Part shown: one piece after another, positions 32,640-43,950 of the stretch
Layout: each line of letters starts with the position of its first letter
Position numbering within the stretch: the first letter of the stretch is position 1
Notes under the pieces: model-generated
Database searches by the model: none
Told to the model about the DNA's origin: nothing
What the model saw: the letters and a program-made list of their open reading frames with translations, nothing else
Assembly: GCF_932294415.1 (NCBI RefSeq)
Contig: NC_065535.1
Coordinates: 7,539,001-7,603,000 of the forward strand
Direction of reading: 5' to 3'
Source: Quercus robur
Taxonomy: Eukaryota > Streptophyta > Magnoliopsida > Fagales > Fagaceae
DNA length: 64,000 bases
Translations under genes and position numbers: made by a program

Positions 32640-32834
32640 GGTCCGTTTGGATATCGCTTATTGTTGAAAATTAAAAACACTGTAGCGAAATAATTTTTAA
32701 ATGTGTGAATAGTACTGTGGGACCTAGTTTTAAAGTTAGATTTGCATTTTTTCCATATTTGTGAGTCCTGTGAACAGTGCACAGGACCCAGCCAAAAAAA
32801 CGTAGACGCGTGGTCTACCACTATCCAAACCCAG
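32640..32834 (+). mobile_element. MITE, family M1 copy 2
   Basis: It starts GGTCCGTTTGGATATCGC and ends CTATCCAAACCCAG. Same orientation and family as copy 1, to which it is directly joined through a CTTAG block. Confidence 0.72.
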
Positions 32835-32842
32835 CCTTAGTG

Positions 32843-33043
32843 TGAGTTTGGATAACGCGTTTTGCTCGTTTCAGTGCGGCTATGTTTTTTTTAGTGGGTA
32901 CATGGGCACTGTTCATGGGACCCACAAGTACAGAAAATGCAAATCTAATTTTAAAACTGGGTCTCATGGCACTATTCACACATTTAAAAATTATTTTGCT
33001 ACAGTGTTTTTAGTTTTCAGCAATAAGCGGTATCCAAACTAAC
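32843..33043 (-). mobile_element. MITE, family M1 copy 3 (inverted)
   Basis: It starts GAGTTTGGATAACGCG and ends GCGGTATCCAAACTAAC. Its reverse complement matches copy 2 over the whole length, including GGGACCCACAAGTAC and ACACATTTAAAAATTATTTTG. Confidence 0.72.
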
Positions 33044-33049
33044 CCTTAA

Positions 33050-33250
33050 GTGTCTAAAACAGTTTATTTAGCTGAAACTAAAAACTTTTTGCTAAAAGTA
33101 CTGTAGGTAAAGCTAAAAGGTAGCTAAAATAGTACAATAGAATTCATGAATAGTACCAAAAAGTACAACGGGACCCATGAATAGTAGTAAAAATAAGCTG
33201 AATCGTAAAAAAAATGACTTTTTAAGCTAATGCCAAACACACACTAAATC
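33050..33250 (-). mobile_element. MITE-like repeat, family M2 copy 2
   Basis: Contains TAGCTGAAACTAAAAAC, AAAGTACTGTAGGTAAAGC and GACCCATGAATAGTAG. The reverse complement of 33405-33605 matches it along its length. Confidence 0.6.
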
Positions 33251-33404
33251 TCATAAATCATATTCAAACCAAGGGTGCTAGGCAGCCCAATCCTTTACCC
33301 ATCCTTACAAATGATTTGTCATTTACGTTCAGTTTGTTTCGTTGAAAAACCTTCACTTCTATAATGTAGGTTAATATATGGTATTTCCTTAAATAGTAAA
33401 TAAA

Positions 33405-33605
33405 AGGTCGGTTTGGCTAGCTTATTTTTTGCCAACTTATTTTACTATTTAGTTTATTTTTGTTACTATTCATGGGTCCTAGTACACTTTTTAATACTAT
33501 TTATGGATCCCACTATACTATTTCAACTAACATTTATCTTTATTTACAGTACTTTCAGTAAAAAAATTTTAGTTTTAGTAAAATAAGCGATCTCAAATAG
33601 GCTCG
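33405..33605 (+). mobile_element. MITE-like repeat, family M2 copy 3
   Basis: Contains GGCTAGCTTATTTTTTGCC, TTACTATTCATGGGTCC and CAGTACTTTCAG. It is inverted relative to copy 2, in the same orientation as the copy at 11250-11420, and also lies in the intron of the P450 pseudogene. Confidence 0.6.
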
Positions 33606-34440
33606 AATAGTTTTTTTTTTTTTTTTTAGGCCTTGCACTTTAAAAAATAAAGAAGTGTATTGCAAATATATATATATATATATATATTAATTGTAAAATC
33701 CGACCATGTAATGTCTTACTTCAATGTAACAATTTGCCGTGTTACAGTATTCTGTATTGCCTCGTGTATATAATTATGCTTCTTTGCTTTTCCTTACAGG
33801 CTAAAGCTTCATAACATATGGCATTTTTTGCTTAAGAGTTGCATTCTAACAAAAGGTATGCACTTTGCAGAGTATGATTAATTGCTGGAGGCAGTGACAC
33901 TAACATAGTTACTCTAACTTGGACAAAAACGTTATTGTTAAACAACCGCCATGTGTTGAAGAAGGCCCAAGATGAGCTTGATGTCCAAGTGGGCAGGGAA
34001 AGAATTGTAAACGAATCAGATATCAATAAGCTAGACTAACTCCAAGCCATAGTTAAAGAGACATTACGTTTGAATCTAGCAGGTTGATTAGCAGCACCAC
34101 GTGAATTCACTGAAAATTGTATTATAGGTGGTTACCATGTTCCAAAAGGCATTTGATTAATCACAAACCTATGAAAAATCCAAACAGATCCACGCATATG
34201 GTCAGACCCACAAGAATGTTGATGTTAGGGGTCAAATTTTTGAATTGCTCCCATTTGGAAGTGTTAGAAGAGCATGTCCTGGAATATCAAATGGTACAGT
34301 TAGCATTGGCTAGTTTTCTAAACATGTATGATATCTCAATTCCCTCGAATGCAAAGGTTGATATGACTGAGACAGTTGGTCTCACAAAAAACAAGCCACC
34401 CCACTTGAAGTTCTCGTCAAACCTTGCCTACACCTTCTAA

Positions 34441-35765
34441 GCTTTATGGATTAAAGACTGTCTAATATATAGTTCATGTGCAGGTCTAAGAATTGTGAAT
34501 TGATCAAAATTTACCATGATTTGTCTGTACTCTGTTAGTGGGCATGCCATTTTGTAGGACACTATGAGTTTGCTATTGTGAAATGGAAATAACAATGCCT
34601 AAAAATTGGGGGAAAATGGTTATTTCTCCAACTTCATTATGTTGGGTTATTTAGACATAAATAGATTTGAATTTTGTCAATCTCATCCTCCAAAGGGAAA
34701 TTTTATCATAAGAAACCGAAATTTCTATATACCATAAAATGTCGAAACTTGGGCTTCACATTTTATGCGCAAAAAAAATCATTAAATGCGATCGTGTTGT
34801 TTTTAAATTAAATTAAGTTAACACTACCATACAATATGTTGTATCATAATATAACACAAACTAGGAAGATAAAGGTTTTTTTGAAATCAAGGGCATAGCA
34901 GAGCAGGGGGTCATAGGAATAATTGCCTCCTAAACTCGATCATCCTCAAAGAAGCTCATTCCCTTCTAAACTACATGCTTGTGTTGCAAGTTTTACCCCA
35001 TTGATAGGAGGAAGTATGTTAAATTACCGATTGTCCTGAAAGCTTAAATTATTGAAATATTGTAAATTTAATCGTTTAAACACATACTTCTAACAAAGTA
35101 TCTTATGAGTCGGACCTCAGAAGTATTTCTCCCTATCTCTCCTTTGTTTTAAATTCCATTTTTTATGCACGTTTTGGATTCATTAGTTAATTGTAGGGCA
35201 GTCAAATTCCTTAATAATTGTCTTCTTTAAGTTGCGTCTTAAACATTTCAATTTGAACTTATCACATTACATATTTGATTCAAATTATAATTTCATGGAA
35301 TTTGCCAATCACAAAATATCAACATATAATATAACATTTTTTTTTTACAAGTGAGATATATATTCATTGCATTCACATAAATCACATGTTCTTTTGATTT
35401 AGGGCATAGCCCTCCCACTTTTATCAAAAGAATAAATTTCGAGGCACAATTTTTTCTACAACTTACTAAAATGACAGGTTTTAAATAATGAAATTAAAAA
35501 TGGTATAAGTGATGAGTCCATATATACGTGATATCTACCCCTCAGAACTTGCACTCAAAACTATACTTGAAAAGTTTGTGCTCTCCTACTCTTTGTAGGG
35601 CCCTCCTTTGCTGTTTTACGGTAATTTATTGTTGCTTCTGTTTTCTTTCTTTCCCTAGTGGGTTAATAATTTTGTTTCCTTTCATTAAAAAGGGAAAGAA
35701 AAAAAATTTGACATATATCTTTTTTTTTTTTTTTTTGATAATCATTTGACATATATCTTTTTTTA
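34441..35765. other. Intergenic stretch, no gene seen
   Basis: The first 170 bases after the pseudogene match the sequence after the fragment at 11207 (for example TGACCTGATTTGTCTGTAC against TTTACCATGATTTGTCTGT), so they are an old P450 3' flank. The rest is AT-rich with no recognised element. Confidence 0.5.
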
Positions 35766-36970
35766 GAAACAAACACACACTACACAATCAAGAGGGAGAG
35801 AAGAAAATGACAGGTATCTAACCAGAGGCAAAACACTCTGTCATTTAAATATAGGCCACAAAAGTTTATTAGAAAGAAAATGATATGTCATGGAATAATA
35901 TTTATACTGAACAAGATGACTCAGAAAAGTACTAGAGATTGTTTCAAACAAAAGAAAGAAAAAAAAAATGGACGCCCACATATAGTATGGACTTCGTAGG
36001 GCCAACAATCAGTGTAGACCCCACAATTTCTATCATCATTTGTTTCAGAATATATATATAGTGATTAGTTATTTTGACCCGACTCTCACTAAAACCTTGC
36101 CTGATTGGTAGGGACTCTCTGCGCAGCATCCAAAGGTTTAGAAAAAATTCAAAACGAAAAAACAAATACACACTACATACTCAAGAGGGAGAGAAGAAAT
36201 TGACAAGTATCTAACTAGAGGAAAAACACTTTGTCATTTAAATATAAGCCACAAAAGTCTATAAGAAAGAAAATGATATGTCATGGAATAATATTTATAC
36301 AAAACAAGATGACTCAGAAAAGTACTAGAGATCCTTTCAAACAAAAGAAAGAAAAAACAAAAATGGATGCCCACATATAGTATGGACTTCGTAGGGCCGG
36401 CGATCAGTGTAGACCCCACAATTTCTATCATCATTTGTTTCAGAATATATATATTTATAGTGATTAGTTACTTTGACCCGACTTTCACTGAAACCATGCC
36501 TGATTGGTAGGGACTCTCTGCACAACATCCAAAGGTTTAGAAAAATTTCAAAATGAAAAAACAAACACACACTACACACTCAAGAGGGAGAGAAGAAATT
36601 GACAAGTATCTAACCAGAGGAAAAACACTTTGTCATTTAAATATAAGCCACAAAAGTCTATTAGAAAGAAAATGATATATCATGGAGTAATATTTATACA
36701 AGACAAGAAGATGACTTAGAAAAGTACTAGAGATTGTTTTAAATAAAAGAAAGAAAAAACGAAAATGGATGCCCACATATAGTATGGACTTCGTAGGGCA
36801 GGTGATCAGTGCAGACCCCACAATTTCTGTCATAATTTGTTTTAGAATATATATATATATATATATATATAGTGATTAGTTACTTTGACCCAACTCTCAC
36901 TGAAACCATGCCTAATTGGTAGGGACTCTCTGCATAGCGTCCAAAGGTTTATAAAAAATTCAAAATGAAA
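35766..36970. repeat. Tandem triplication of a roughly 400-bp unit
   Basis: Three consecutive units start near 35766, 36159 and 36557 (ACACACTACA-CTCAAGAGGGAGAGAAG). Each holds GCCCACATATAGTATGGACTT, GACCCCACAATTTCT and TGATTGGTAGGGACTCTC in the same order. The units are very similar, with differences mainly in the length of an internal TA repeat. Short minus-strand frames in each unit are by-products. No coding role is supported. Confidence 0.9.
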
Positions 36971-37619
36971 AAACAAAAATGATTGGATCGTGTTGAAATA
37001 TTTGATTTTGAGAGCTAGTAATTTGTGTCTAGTTAACAGATTTTTTTAGGATAATTGTTAATAAACTATATTAGAAATTTTTTGATATAATTTTAATGAA
37101 AAATATAAAAAACCATCAAAAAAATTATTTATTTTCTCATTTTCTCATAAAATATTTCTAAAAGTAGTTTCTAAGCCAATGCACTTAAAACATTCTTTAA
37201 TGTATCCATAAGTAATTTATCTACTTTTATCTGTCTCTTGCAGCAGCTATAGAAAATCACAAACAAGAAAAAAAAAATATAATAATATGTAAACCAAGAT
37301 TTATGATTGTGATTGACTTTATCATGCTTGGGACTTAATGCAATCACATTGGGGTCTCTTGCTAGCTGTTTCTTAAAGTAGAAAAAAGATATTAAATTCT
37401 TATTTTTAATTTTCAATTTTTATGTTTTGATAACTGAAATAAAGCAAAGCGGTACATTGAAAAGTAAGAAAAAAATAATAGATAAAATAAATAAATAAAA
37501 TATTTTGCTAAAGTGAAAAAATAAAGTATAGAATAATGAATATGATACGAGTGTTGAAAAAAGTGATTGACTAAAATATAAAAAAAAAATAAATTTTATA
37601 TATGTGTGTATGTATGTAT

Positions 37620-37662
<43 letters not shown>

Positions 37663-37779
37663 GAAACTAATTTAATTGCTCTTTATCTTAGAATCCCTTC
37701 TATTGTGTTGTCCATAGAAAATCTTGACAATAAGATTGTGATTTCTACTTGCTAGTATATCATTAAACAATCAATTGTG
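36971..37779. other. AT-rich intergenic stretch with microsatellites
   Basis: No gene. A TATG/TGTA microsatellite lies at about 37597-37620, directly followed by a poly-T run of about 40 bases to 37659. Confidence 0.6.
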
Positions 37780-37799
37780 ACATTGCAGGAAGGGATCAA

Positions 37800-38582
37800 A
37801 TGGGGCTGTTTCAGGGTGCAACAGAGGCGGTGGGTGCTAGGCCTGTTCCGGACTGTGATCAAGAAGGTGGGAGTGCAATGGAGGCTGAACTATACGGACA
37901 AGAGCTGGGGAATGAAGGTGAGTCGCTGGCCACGACAGGGAAGGGTGCTTTGATCGGTGCCCAGGACTTTGAGGAGGTTATACGTGATATTGATGAAGCA
38001 ATCCAATTTGGCATTAAGAGCTCAACCCCTACGGAAGTTAATCCCCATACGTTGCTGGTTCAGGAGGAGAGTCTAGGGGTAGGTGGGGTTGCTGTTGAAA
38101 GGAAAGAAGGGCCGGACTTGGAGTCATAGGAGTTGGAGGTTTTGGGTGATTCGGTATTGGGAATTCCATGCACTAAGAGTCATGCAGTGAGAGACACTAA
38201 TCTGGATGGGGGTTCAACAGGTGTGACTGAAGGTGGTAGTACGGGGCTGAGTTCTTTGACTAATAATTTAAAAGGCATGCGTCGCACTCAAGGTAGACCA
38301 TGAAGTAAAAAGAGTGACCATGTAAGGGCTGGTTTAAAGACTTCAGGCCGTGGGAGAGGGCAGAAAGTTGGGGGCTGCATGGCTAGTTCTAGTAATGAGA
38401 TTGATACTAGTGTGGAAAGTGGGTCAAAGAGAAAAGGAGGTGCTAGTTACATGCATGTTGATACAGAGGAGGGTGGGGAAAAACGTTTGAAAATAGATGA
38501 GGCGTCTAGTCATCTAAGTGTTTCAATGGCATTGAATTCAACATCGACGGAGGTTGCTGAGCAACCCCGCGGGGAGCTATGA
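37800..38582 (+). pseudogene. LINE ORF1, C-terminal part
   Basis: Two same-frame open stretches (37800-38129 and 38379-38582) encode a hydrophilic, glycine/serine-rich, low-complexity tail like the end of plant L1 ORF1 proteins, with a basic SGSKRKGG segment. ORF1 is the RNA-binding partner of the LINE particle. Stop codons interrupt it at 38127-38129 and near 38301. It ends with TGA at 38580-38582, overlapping the ORF2 start as ATGA. Confidence 0.65.
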
Positions 38583-39571
38583 GTCTTCTCAGTTGGAACT
38601 GCCGGGGGTTTGGGAACCTCCGGACAGTTAAAGCCTTGGAAAAGGCTATTAAGAAGGAAGGTCCCATTATTGTCTTCTTGATGGAGACAAAGTCCTGTGA
38701 GGAATGGATGGAGAAGGTTAAGAATGAGTGTAATATGAAGCAAAGTTGGGTAGTGCCAAGCAATGGACGGAGTGGGGGTTTAGCTTTATTGTGGAAAGAT
38801 GAAATAAAAATTGAGCTCTTAACATTTTCTTTGAACCACATTGATGTGTTAGTTTCTGATGGTCGGGGGTTGGGTAGATGGCATTTGACTGGCTTCTATG
38901 GCAATCCTGAAACAGCTAGGCGACCTGAGTCTTGGGCGAAGTTAAAACATTTGGAGGGGGTGGCAGCCCTTCCATGGCTAGTTATTGGGGATTTTAATGA
39001 GCTAACTAGCTTGTCTGAAAAAGAAGGAGGGGGTGGGCGACCTCAACAACAGATGGATAATTTTATTGATGTTATTAATTTTTGTGATCTAAAAGATATT
39101 GGTTTTGTAGGGCCCAGGTTTACTTGGATTTATCAAAAGGCAGATGGTACTCAAATTCGGGAACGATTGGATCGTGCTTTGGCTATGGCGAAATGGTTGG
39201 AATTATTTCTAGGTGCTAAACTGTACCATCAGTCTACTTCGGCTTCTGATCATTCAATGTTACTCCTTCGTATGGTGGCTGGTTCCAAACGTAAGAGGGT
39301 GAAGCGAAGTTTTAAGTTTGAATCTATGTGGCTGAAGGAATCCAGTTGTGAGGAAGTGGTGCGGTCTGCATGGGAGGAAGGTGTAATTGTATCTTCGGAT
39401 TGGGAGCTGAATAGTTGTCTGAAAATTTGCCGTGATAGATTGGAGGGATGGAACAAAGATGTTTTCGGTCATGTTGGAAGAAACATATCAGACTTGCAAC
39501 GAAGACTTGAGTGGTTGGAATCTCAACCTTCAAATCCGGAGTTGATTCAAGCATTAAAAGAGCTGAATTGA
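38579..39571 (+). CDS. LINE ORF2, endonuclease domain (open N-terminal part)
   Basis: The frame encodes 330 residues. The apurinic/apyrimidinic-type endonuclease shows SWNCRGFGN at residues 5-13 (Asn catalytic), LMETKS near 34-39 (Glu), LVIGDFNEL near 138-146 (Asp-Asn pair) and TSASDHSML near 219-227 (final Asp-His). This enzyme nicks target DNA to prime reverse transcription. The start codon overlaps the ORF1 stop. After about residue 310 the frame is lost by a frameshift near 39540-39570, where the frame opening at 39511 takes over with RLNWFQGGDRNTSFFH, a normal ORF2 linker motif. The endonuclease itself looks complete. Confidence 0.88.
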   Translation: MSLLSWNCRGFGNLRTVKALEKAIKKEGPIIVFLMETKSCEEWMEKVKNECNMKQSWVVPSNGRSGGLALLWKDEIKIELLTFSLNHIDVLVSDGRGLGRWHLTGFYGNPETARRPESWAKLKHLEGVAALPWLVIGDFNELTSLSEKEGGGGRPQQQMDNFIDVINFCDLKDIGFVGPRFTWIYQKADGTQIRERLDRALAMAKWLELFLGAKLYHQSTSASDHSMLLLRMVAGSKRKRVKRSFKFESMWLKESSCEEVVRSAWEEGVIVSSDWELNSCLKICRDRLEGWNKDVFGHVGRNISDLQRRLEWLESQPSNPELIQALKELN

Positions 39572-42500
39572 ATTGTTGGCTAGAAAAGGAGGATACGATG
39601 TGGAGACAAAGAGCTAGGCTGAATTGGTTTCAAGGTGGGGATCGTAACACAAGTTTCTTTCATGCTAAAGCTTCATCAAGGCAAAGGAAGAATTTGATAC
39701 AAGGGTTAATGGATGCTGATGGCATTTGGCAAGAGGATGAGGGTAAGATTGAGGAGGTGGTGTTGGAGTATTACAATAATCTTTTCACTTCTAGTAGCCC
39801 ATCAAACTTTTCAGAGCTTCTCCAAGCTATACAGCCGAAGGTTACTCCCTCTATGAATCAGATGTTGCTCAAGCCTTTTACTGGAGAGGAAGTCAGATTG
39901 GCATTAAAGCAAATGCACCCTCTGAAGGCCCCTGGTCCGAATGGGATGCCACCTCTTTTCTTTTAGCACTTTTGGTCGACTAGTGGTGAGGTGGTCACTA
40001 ATACGGTACTCAATTTCCTTAATTTTGGTATTTTTCCTCCTAATTTCAATGGTACTAATATTGTGCTTATCCCAAAAGTTAAAGAACCTAAGGTGGTTAC
40101 AGATTATAGGCCTATTAGCCTATGTAATGTGGTTTACAAAATGGCTTCTAAGGCTATTGCTAATAGACTGAAGAAGATTTTGCCATCTATTATTAGTGAT
40201 ACCCAAAGTGCTTTTATGCATGAAAGGTTAATCATTGATAATGTGATAGTTGCTTTTGAAACTATGCATCACATAAGCCAGAAAAAGGGAGGAAAGAGAG
40301 GGGAAATGGTGCTTAAACTCGATATAAGTAAGGCCTATGACTGGGTGGAATGGACTTGCCTTGATAAAATTATGGAGAAATTAGGTTTTGTGGAACATTG
40401 GAGAAGGTTAATTATGCGATGTGTGTCCACTGTTTCTTATGCCATTAATATTAATGGGCGTCCTAGAGGCCGTATTATTCCTTCTAGGGGTATCCGATAA
40501 GGTGACCCCCTATCACCTTACCTTTTCTTGTTATGTGCAAAAGGTCTTTCAGCTCTCATAAAATCTTCAGTGGAGAATGGCTCTTTGGAGGGTCTTGCTG
40601 TTTCTCGTGGCGGTCCAAAGCTTTCTCATCTATTTTTTGCAGATGATAGTCTGATATTTTGTAAGGCTACTCTAGATAATTGTGAAGCCTTGCAAAGAAT
40701 ATTGGAAGTTTATGAAAGGGCTTCGGGTCAACAATTAAATAGAGCCAAGACGTCCTTGCTCTTTAGTAGCAATACATCACATGAAGTCCAGGAGGAGATA
40801 AAGCAAAGGTTTGGTGCCCAAGTTATTAAACAACATGAGAAGTATCTTGGTCTACCATCTCTTGTGGGTCGGAACAAAAGGAGTACTTTTGATGCCATAA
40901 AGGATAAGGTGGGGAAGAAATTGAAGGGTTGGAAGGAAAAATTTTTATCAAAGGCGGGTAAGGAGATTCTTATTAAGGCAGTGGCTCAGGCTATCCCTAC
41001 ATACACCATGAGTTGCTTTAAAATACCGGATGCCCTTTGTGAGGATCTGACAAGTATGATTTGTAACTTCTGGTGGGGACAAAGGAAGAATGAGAAAAAG
41101 ATAGCTTGGCTTAGTTGGGAGAAGATGTGTGAACCGAAGGCCAATGGTGGTATGGTGTTCAAAAAGCTGCAATAATTCAATTTGGCTCTTCTTGCTAAGC
41201 AAGGATGGAGACTCCAAACGGATCACAACTCTCTAATGTACAAGGTTTTAAAGGCTAAATATTTCCCACGTTGTGACTTTGTTGAAGCAAAAATTGGTTG
41301 TAATCCTTCTTATACTTGGTGGAGTATTATAGCTGCGCAAAATATAGTTAAGGATGGTATGAGGTGGAGGGTAGGGAATGGAGAGCGGATCCGGGTATGG
41401 GAGGATAAATGGTTGCCTTTATCTTCCACGTATAAGGTGGTGTCTCCTAATTTGTTTCTGAATGGGAACACTCGGGTTAGTGACCTCATTGATTCATCAA
41501 GTGCTAGTTGGAAAGTCTTTGCCATTGATGTTTTGTTCTTGCCTCATGAAGCTGAATTGATAAAGAGCATTCCATTAAGTTCTAGGCTGCCTGAGGACAA
41601 ACTGATCTGGGCCTTGTCTCCTAATGGCCAATTCAGTGTTCGAAGTGCTTATTCTTTGGTTGTGTCCATCTCCCAAGCCATAGGAAGAGGTGCTAGTTCG
41701 GATGCTGGTCTAGTTAGAAGGTTTTGGAAGAAAGTTTGGAGTCTACCAGTTCTACATAAGACACGTCACTTTGTATGGAGGGCTTGCCGTGAGGCTCTTC
41801 CTACAAAGGTCAATCTTGCTAGACGGAAAGTGGTGCTAGATGACACTTGTGATGCATGTGGGTTGATGGTTGAGTCTACAGGTCACATGTTATGGGACTG
41901 TGTCAAGGCTCAAGAGGCGTGGTCATGCTCAAAGCTGGTGGGCTTGGTGGATCAGCTTGACTGTTGTTCTTTTGTGGACCTGCTGTGGAAAATGATTATT
42001 CTGGATCGGGTTGAAGAGGATAAGGTGGCTAGGATGGTTACTATAGCTTGGGCATTGTGGTTTCATCGGAATGAGGTTAGACTCGGCGGTGCAAGGAAGG
42101 CTAGCAAGGATATGGTGAGGTGGGCGACACAATATTTGGAGGAGTACTGGACAGCGAATGAATGTGGGAGGTCTGTACCAGTAGTAGTGGAGAGGACTGG
42201 ATCTTGGCTTCCTCCTCGGGCAAATTGGTTCAAGATCAATGTGGATGAGGCTGTGTTTGCATCTTAGAAGGCAGTGGGCTTGGGTGTTATAATTAGGGAT
42301 GATAGAGGACGAGTAGAGGCAGCAATGAGTAAGAAGGTTTTGGCTCCGTTGGGTGCGTTGGAGTCAGAGGCCAAAGCGTTTGAAGCTGGGTTGCTCCTTG
42401 CGAGGGACATTGGTATCCAAGATGTTATTTTGGAGGGTGATTCATTGGTCATCTACAATGCTCTTTGTGAAGTTTCCTTACCACCTTCATCAGTAGCTTC

Positions 42501-42690
42501 GATTGTGGATGGGATGCGGGATTTATGTAAGGTCTTTAGGTGGCTTCAATTTTCTCATGTAAAAAGAAAGGGCAATAGACCAGCCCATTTATTAGCTAAG
42601 TATGCGGGAGGCATAGATGATTTTATTGTATGGATGGAAGAGAATCCTTGCTTTCTTGAGCAAGCTCTTTCACATGATGTTCTTTCTTGA
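39511..42690 (+). pseudogene. LINE ORF2, reverse transcriptase, zinc-binding and RNase H domains
   Basis: RT motifs in order: LKAPGPNGMP, YRPISLCNVVYKMASK, LKLDISKAYDWVEW (first catalytic Asp), GDPLSPYLFLLC and LFFADDSLIFC (catalytic Asp pair near 40640). A plant-LINE zinc-binding domain follows (FWKKVWSLPVLHKTRHFVWR, then CDACG and DC). The C-terminal RNase H has WFKINVDEA, GLGVIIRDDRG, ESEAKAFEAGL and EGDSLVI. Premature stops lie at about 39964, 40498, 41173 and 42265, with a frame change near 39965-39990. The C-terminal RNase H marks the plant L1 group that carries one. The copy is inactive. Confidence 0.88.
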
Positions 42691-42739
42691 CTATTTTGAA
42701 TAAAGTTTTCAGTTTCCTATAAAAAAAAAAAAAATTGTG

Positions 42740-43211
42740 CTTTTCACCGTCTAATAACGGAGAAGAAAATAATGAAAAAGGACAAAAGGAGGAAAAATTG
42801 AGGAGATATTTTCTTACCAAATGCAATAAAATCACAAATATATTGCTGTAAGTAAAACTCTACCAACAATTTTTTTGAAATTTACAATACTATTTTGATT
42901 AAAACTAAATACGAAGATTTTCAAAAGGTTTTTTTTCCATTATTTATTTTTATAATTAAATATTATAAATTTTTTTTTCAATAATGATATAGATTACATG
43001 ATTTGCCCCATGTAACTTGATTTTTTTTTAATATAAAAAATAACCTATTTTATTTTTTAAATTCAATTACCTCTTCTTAGTTCATATATGAATTTAAATT
43101 TATCTTTGCATCACATTAGTATATTATTAGTATACTATATAATAAAAGTCGTGTTTTACATGACATGATTGAACCAGCTATTTGGCTCCTCCTTTTCCTT
43201 TATTATTTTCT
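42740..43211. other. AT-rich stretch, no gene seen
   Basis: The LINE 3' flank, with only A/T tracts. Confidence 0.55.
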
Positions 43212-43219
43212 CCCCTTAG

Positions 43220-43810
43220 CATTGTTATTGATTCCATTCCATTCCATTCTAGCCGGAATGGCCAAAATTTTTCGTATCGGTATGCAAACTAGTACTGGAA
43301 TACCCCACGTTCCACCTCGGGTCAAATTTCGAGCCATTTCGGTCCATTCCAGTCATTCCAGCCAATTCCGGCCGTGATGTAAATTTCAGCCGGTATTGGA
43401 TTTGGCCTGTTATTTAAAAAAAAAAAAAAGTTATATTTGGGAGTTCTTTTGATGATGAATTTGATCCTTCTCTTATGGATGATGATGAGGAGGAGGAGCA
43501 AATCTTGTATTATTTGATATTTAGTTATTATCTTGTAATCTTCTTATTGTGTGATGTTAAATTGATGTTATATTCAAGTTATTGATGTTTAAGACTTAAG
43601 AGTTAAGACTAAATGATTTGTATTACTTAATATTTAGTTATTTATTTATATTAGAATTGACAATTTTATGTTCTACAAGAATATATATATAAATTATTTT
43701 TTTAAAACCCAGAAACACCCTAAAACGGTATGCCGAAATCGGCCGATACCGAAATATTCCATTCCACTGGAGAAACCGAAACGGGGTCCGAAACGATATT
43801 AATAACAATG
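43220..43810. mobile_element. hAT-like non-autonomous DNA transposon
   Basis: The ends are inverted repeats: CATTGTTATTGAT at the left, and the reverse complement of the right end reads CATTGTTATTAAT. Flanking 8-bp sequences CCCCTTAG (43212-43219) and CTCCTTAG (43811-43818) agree at 7 of 8 positions, the target duplication length of hAT elements. Sub-terminal repeats around CGGTAT, GGAATGG and GGCC are also inverted between the two halves. No transposase is present. A short acidic stretch near 43450-43500 could be a leftover of one but is not convincing. Confidence 0.68.
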
Positions 43811-43818
43811 CTCCTTAG

Positions 43819-43918
43819 AATTTACACGGCCTTTATTCTCTCATCTCTTTCTCAAGCAAGCTTTGAAATTAAGAAGGTGTCAAATACGTTAGAGTTGAAA
43901 GTAAAGGAAAAATACAAA

Positions 43919-43950
<32 letters not shown>

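Larger units (their letters stand above)
29955..34440 (+). pseudogene. CYP82-type cytochrome P450 pseudogene, two exons, disrupted
   Basis: It shares exon structure with the intact gene at 45557. The start codon at 29955 opens the membrane anchor (MDFLPSSLNSATIAGLLAII) and runs to RVGLAK near 30066. An insertion then splits exon 1, which resumes near 31472 with [20 protein letters not shown] frameshift follows the WCELRKI helix at about 31795, a short segment after RMIAGKR is missing, and stop codons lie near 32080 and 32167. The exon-1 donor is at 32290 and the acceptor ends at 33870. Exon 2 keeps GGSDT, ETLR and a damaged heme loop [11 protein letters not shown], but has frameshifts and stops. 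The intron has grown to about 1.6 kb through MITE insertions. It is a non-functional host gene copy. Confidence 0.88.
37780..42733 (+). mobile_element. L1-clade LINE, 5'-truncated
   Basis: A non-LTR retrotransposon with the tail of ORF1, then ORF2 with endonuclease, reverse transcriptase, zinc-binding and RNase H domains, ending in a poly-A tail at 42721-42734. ATTGTG occurs just before the 5' end (37774-37779) and directly at the end of the tail (42734-42739), a candidate short target duplication. The 5' part of ORF1 (usual DUF4283 and knuckle) is absent, as expected from incomplete reverse transcription. ORF2 carries several stops and at least one frameshift, so it is dead. Confidence 0.9.

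Noticed and set aside
35944-36833. Repeated minus-strand small proteins in the 400-bp units
   Set aside because: The same frame recurs only because the unit is triplicated. It runs through TA microsatellite and A/T tracts and has no recognisable domain.
37620-37660. Poly-T run as the tail of a minus-strand retroposon
   Set aside because: It directly follows a TATG microsatellite, and no retroposon body or target duplication is visible on either side.
41310-42452. Minus-strand frames across the LINE
   Set aside because: They are antisense shadows of well-supported ORF2 domains on the plus strand.
43447-43560. Possible hAT transposase leftover with an acidic run
   Set aside because: Too short and low in complexity to assign. 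Left as part of the non-autonomous element.
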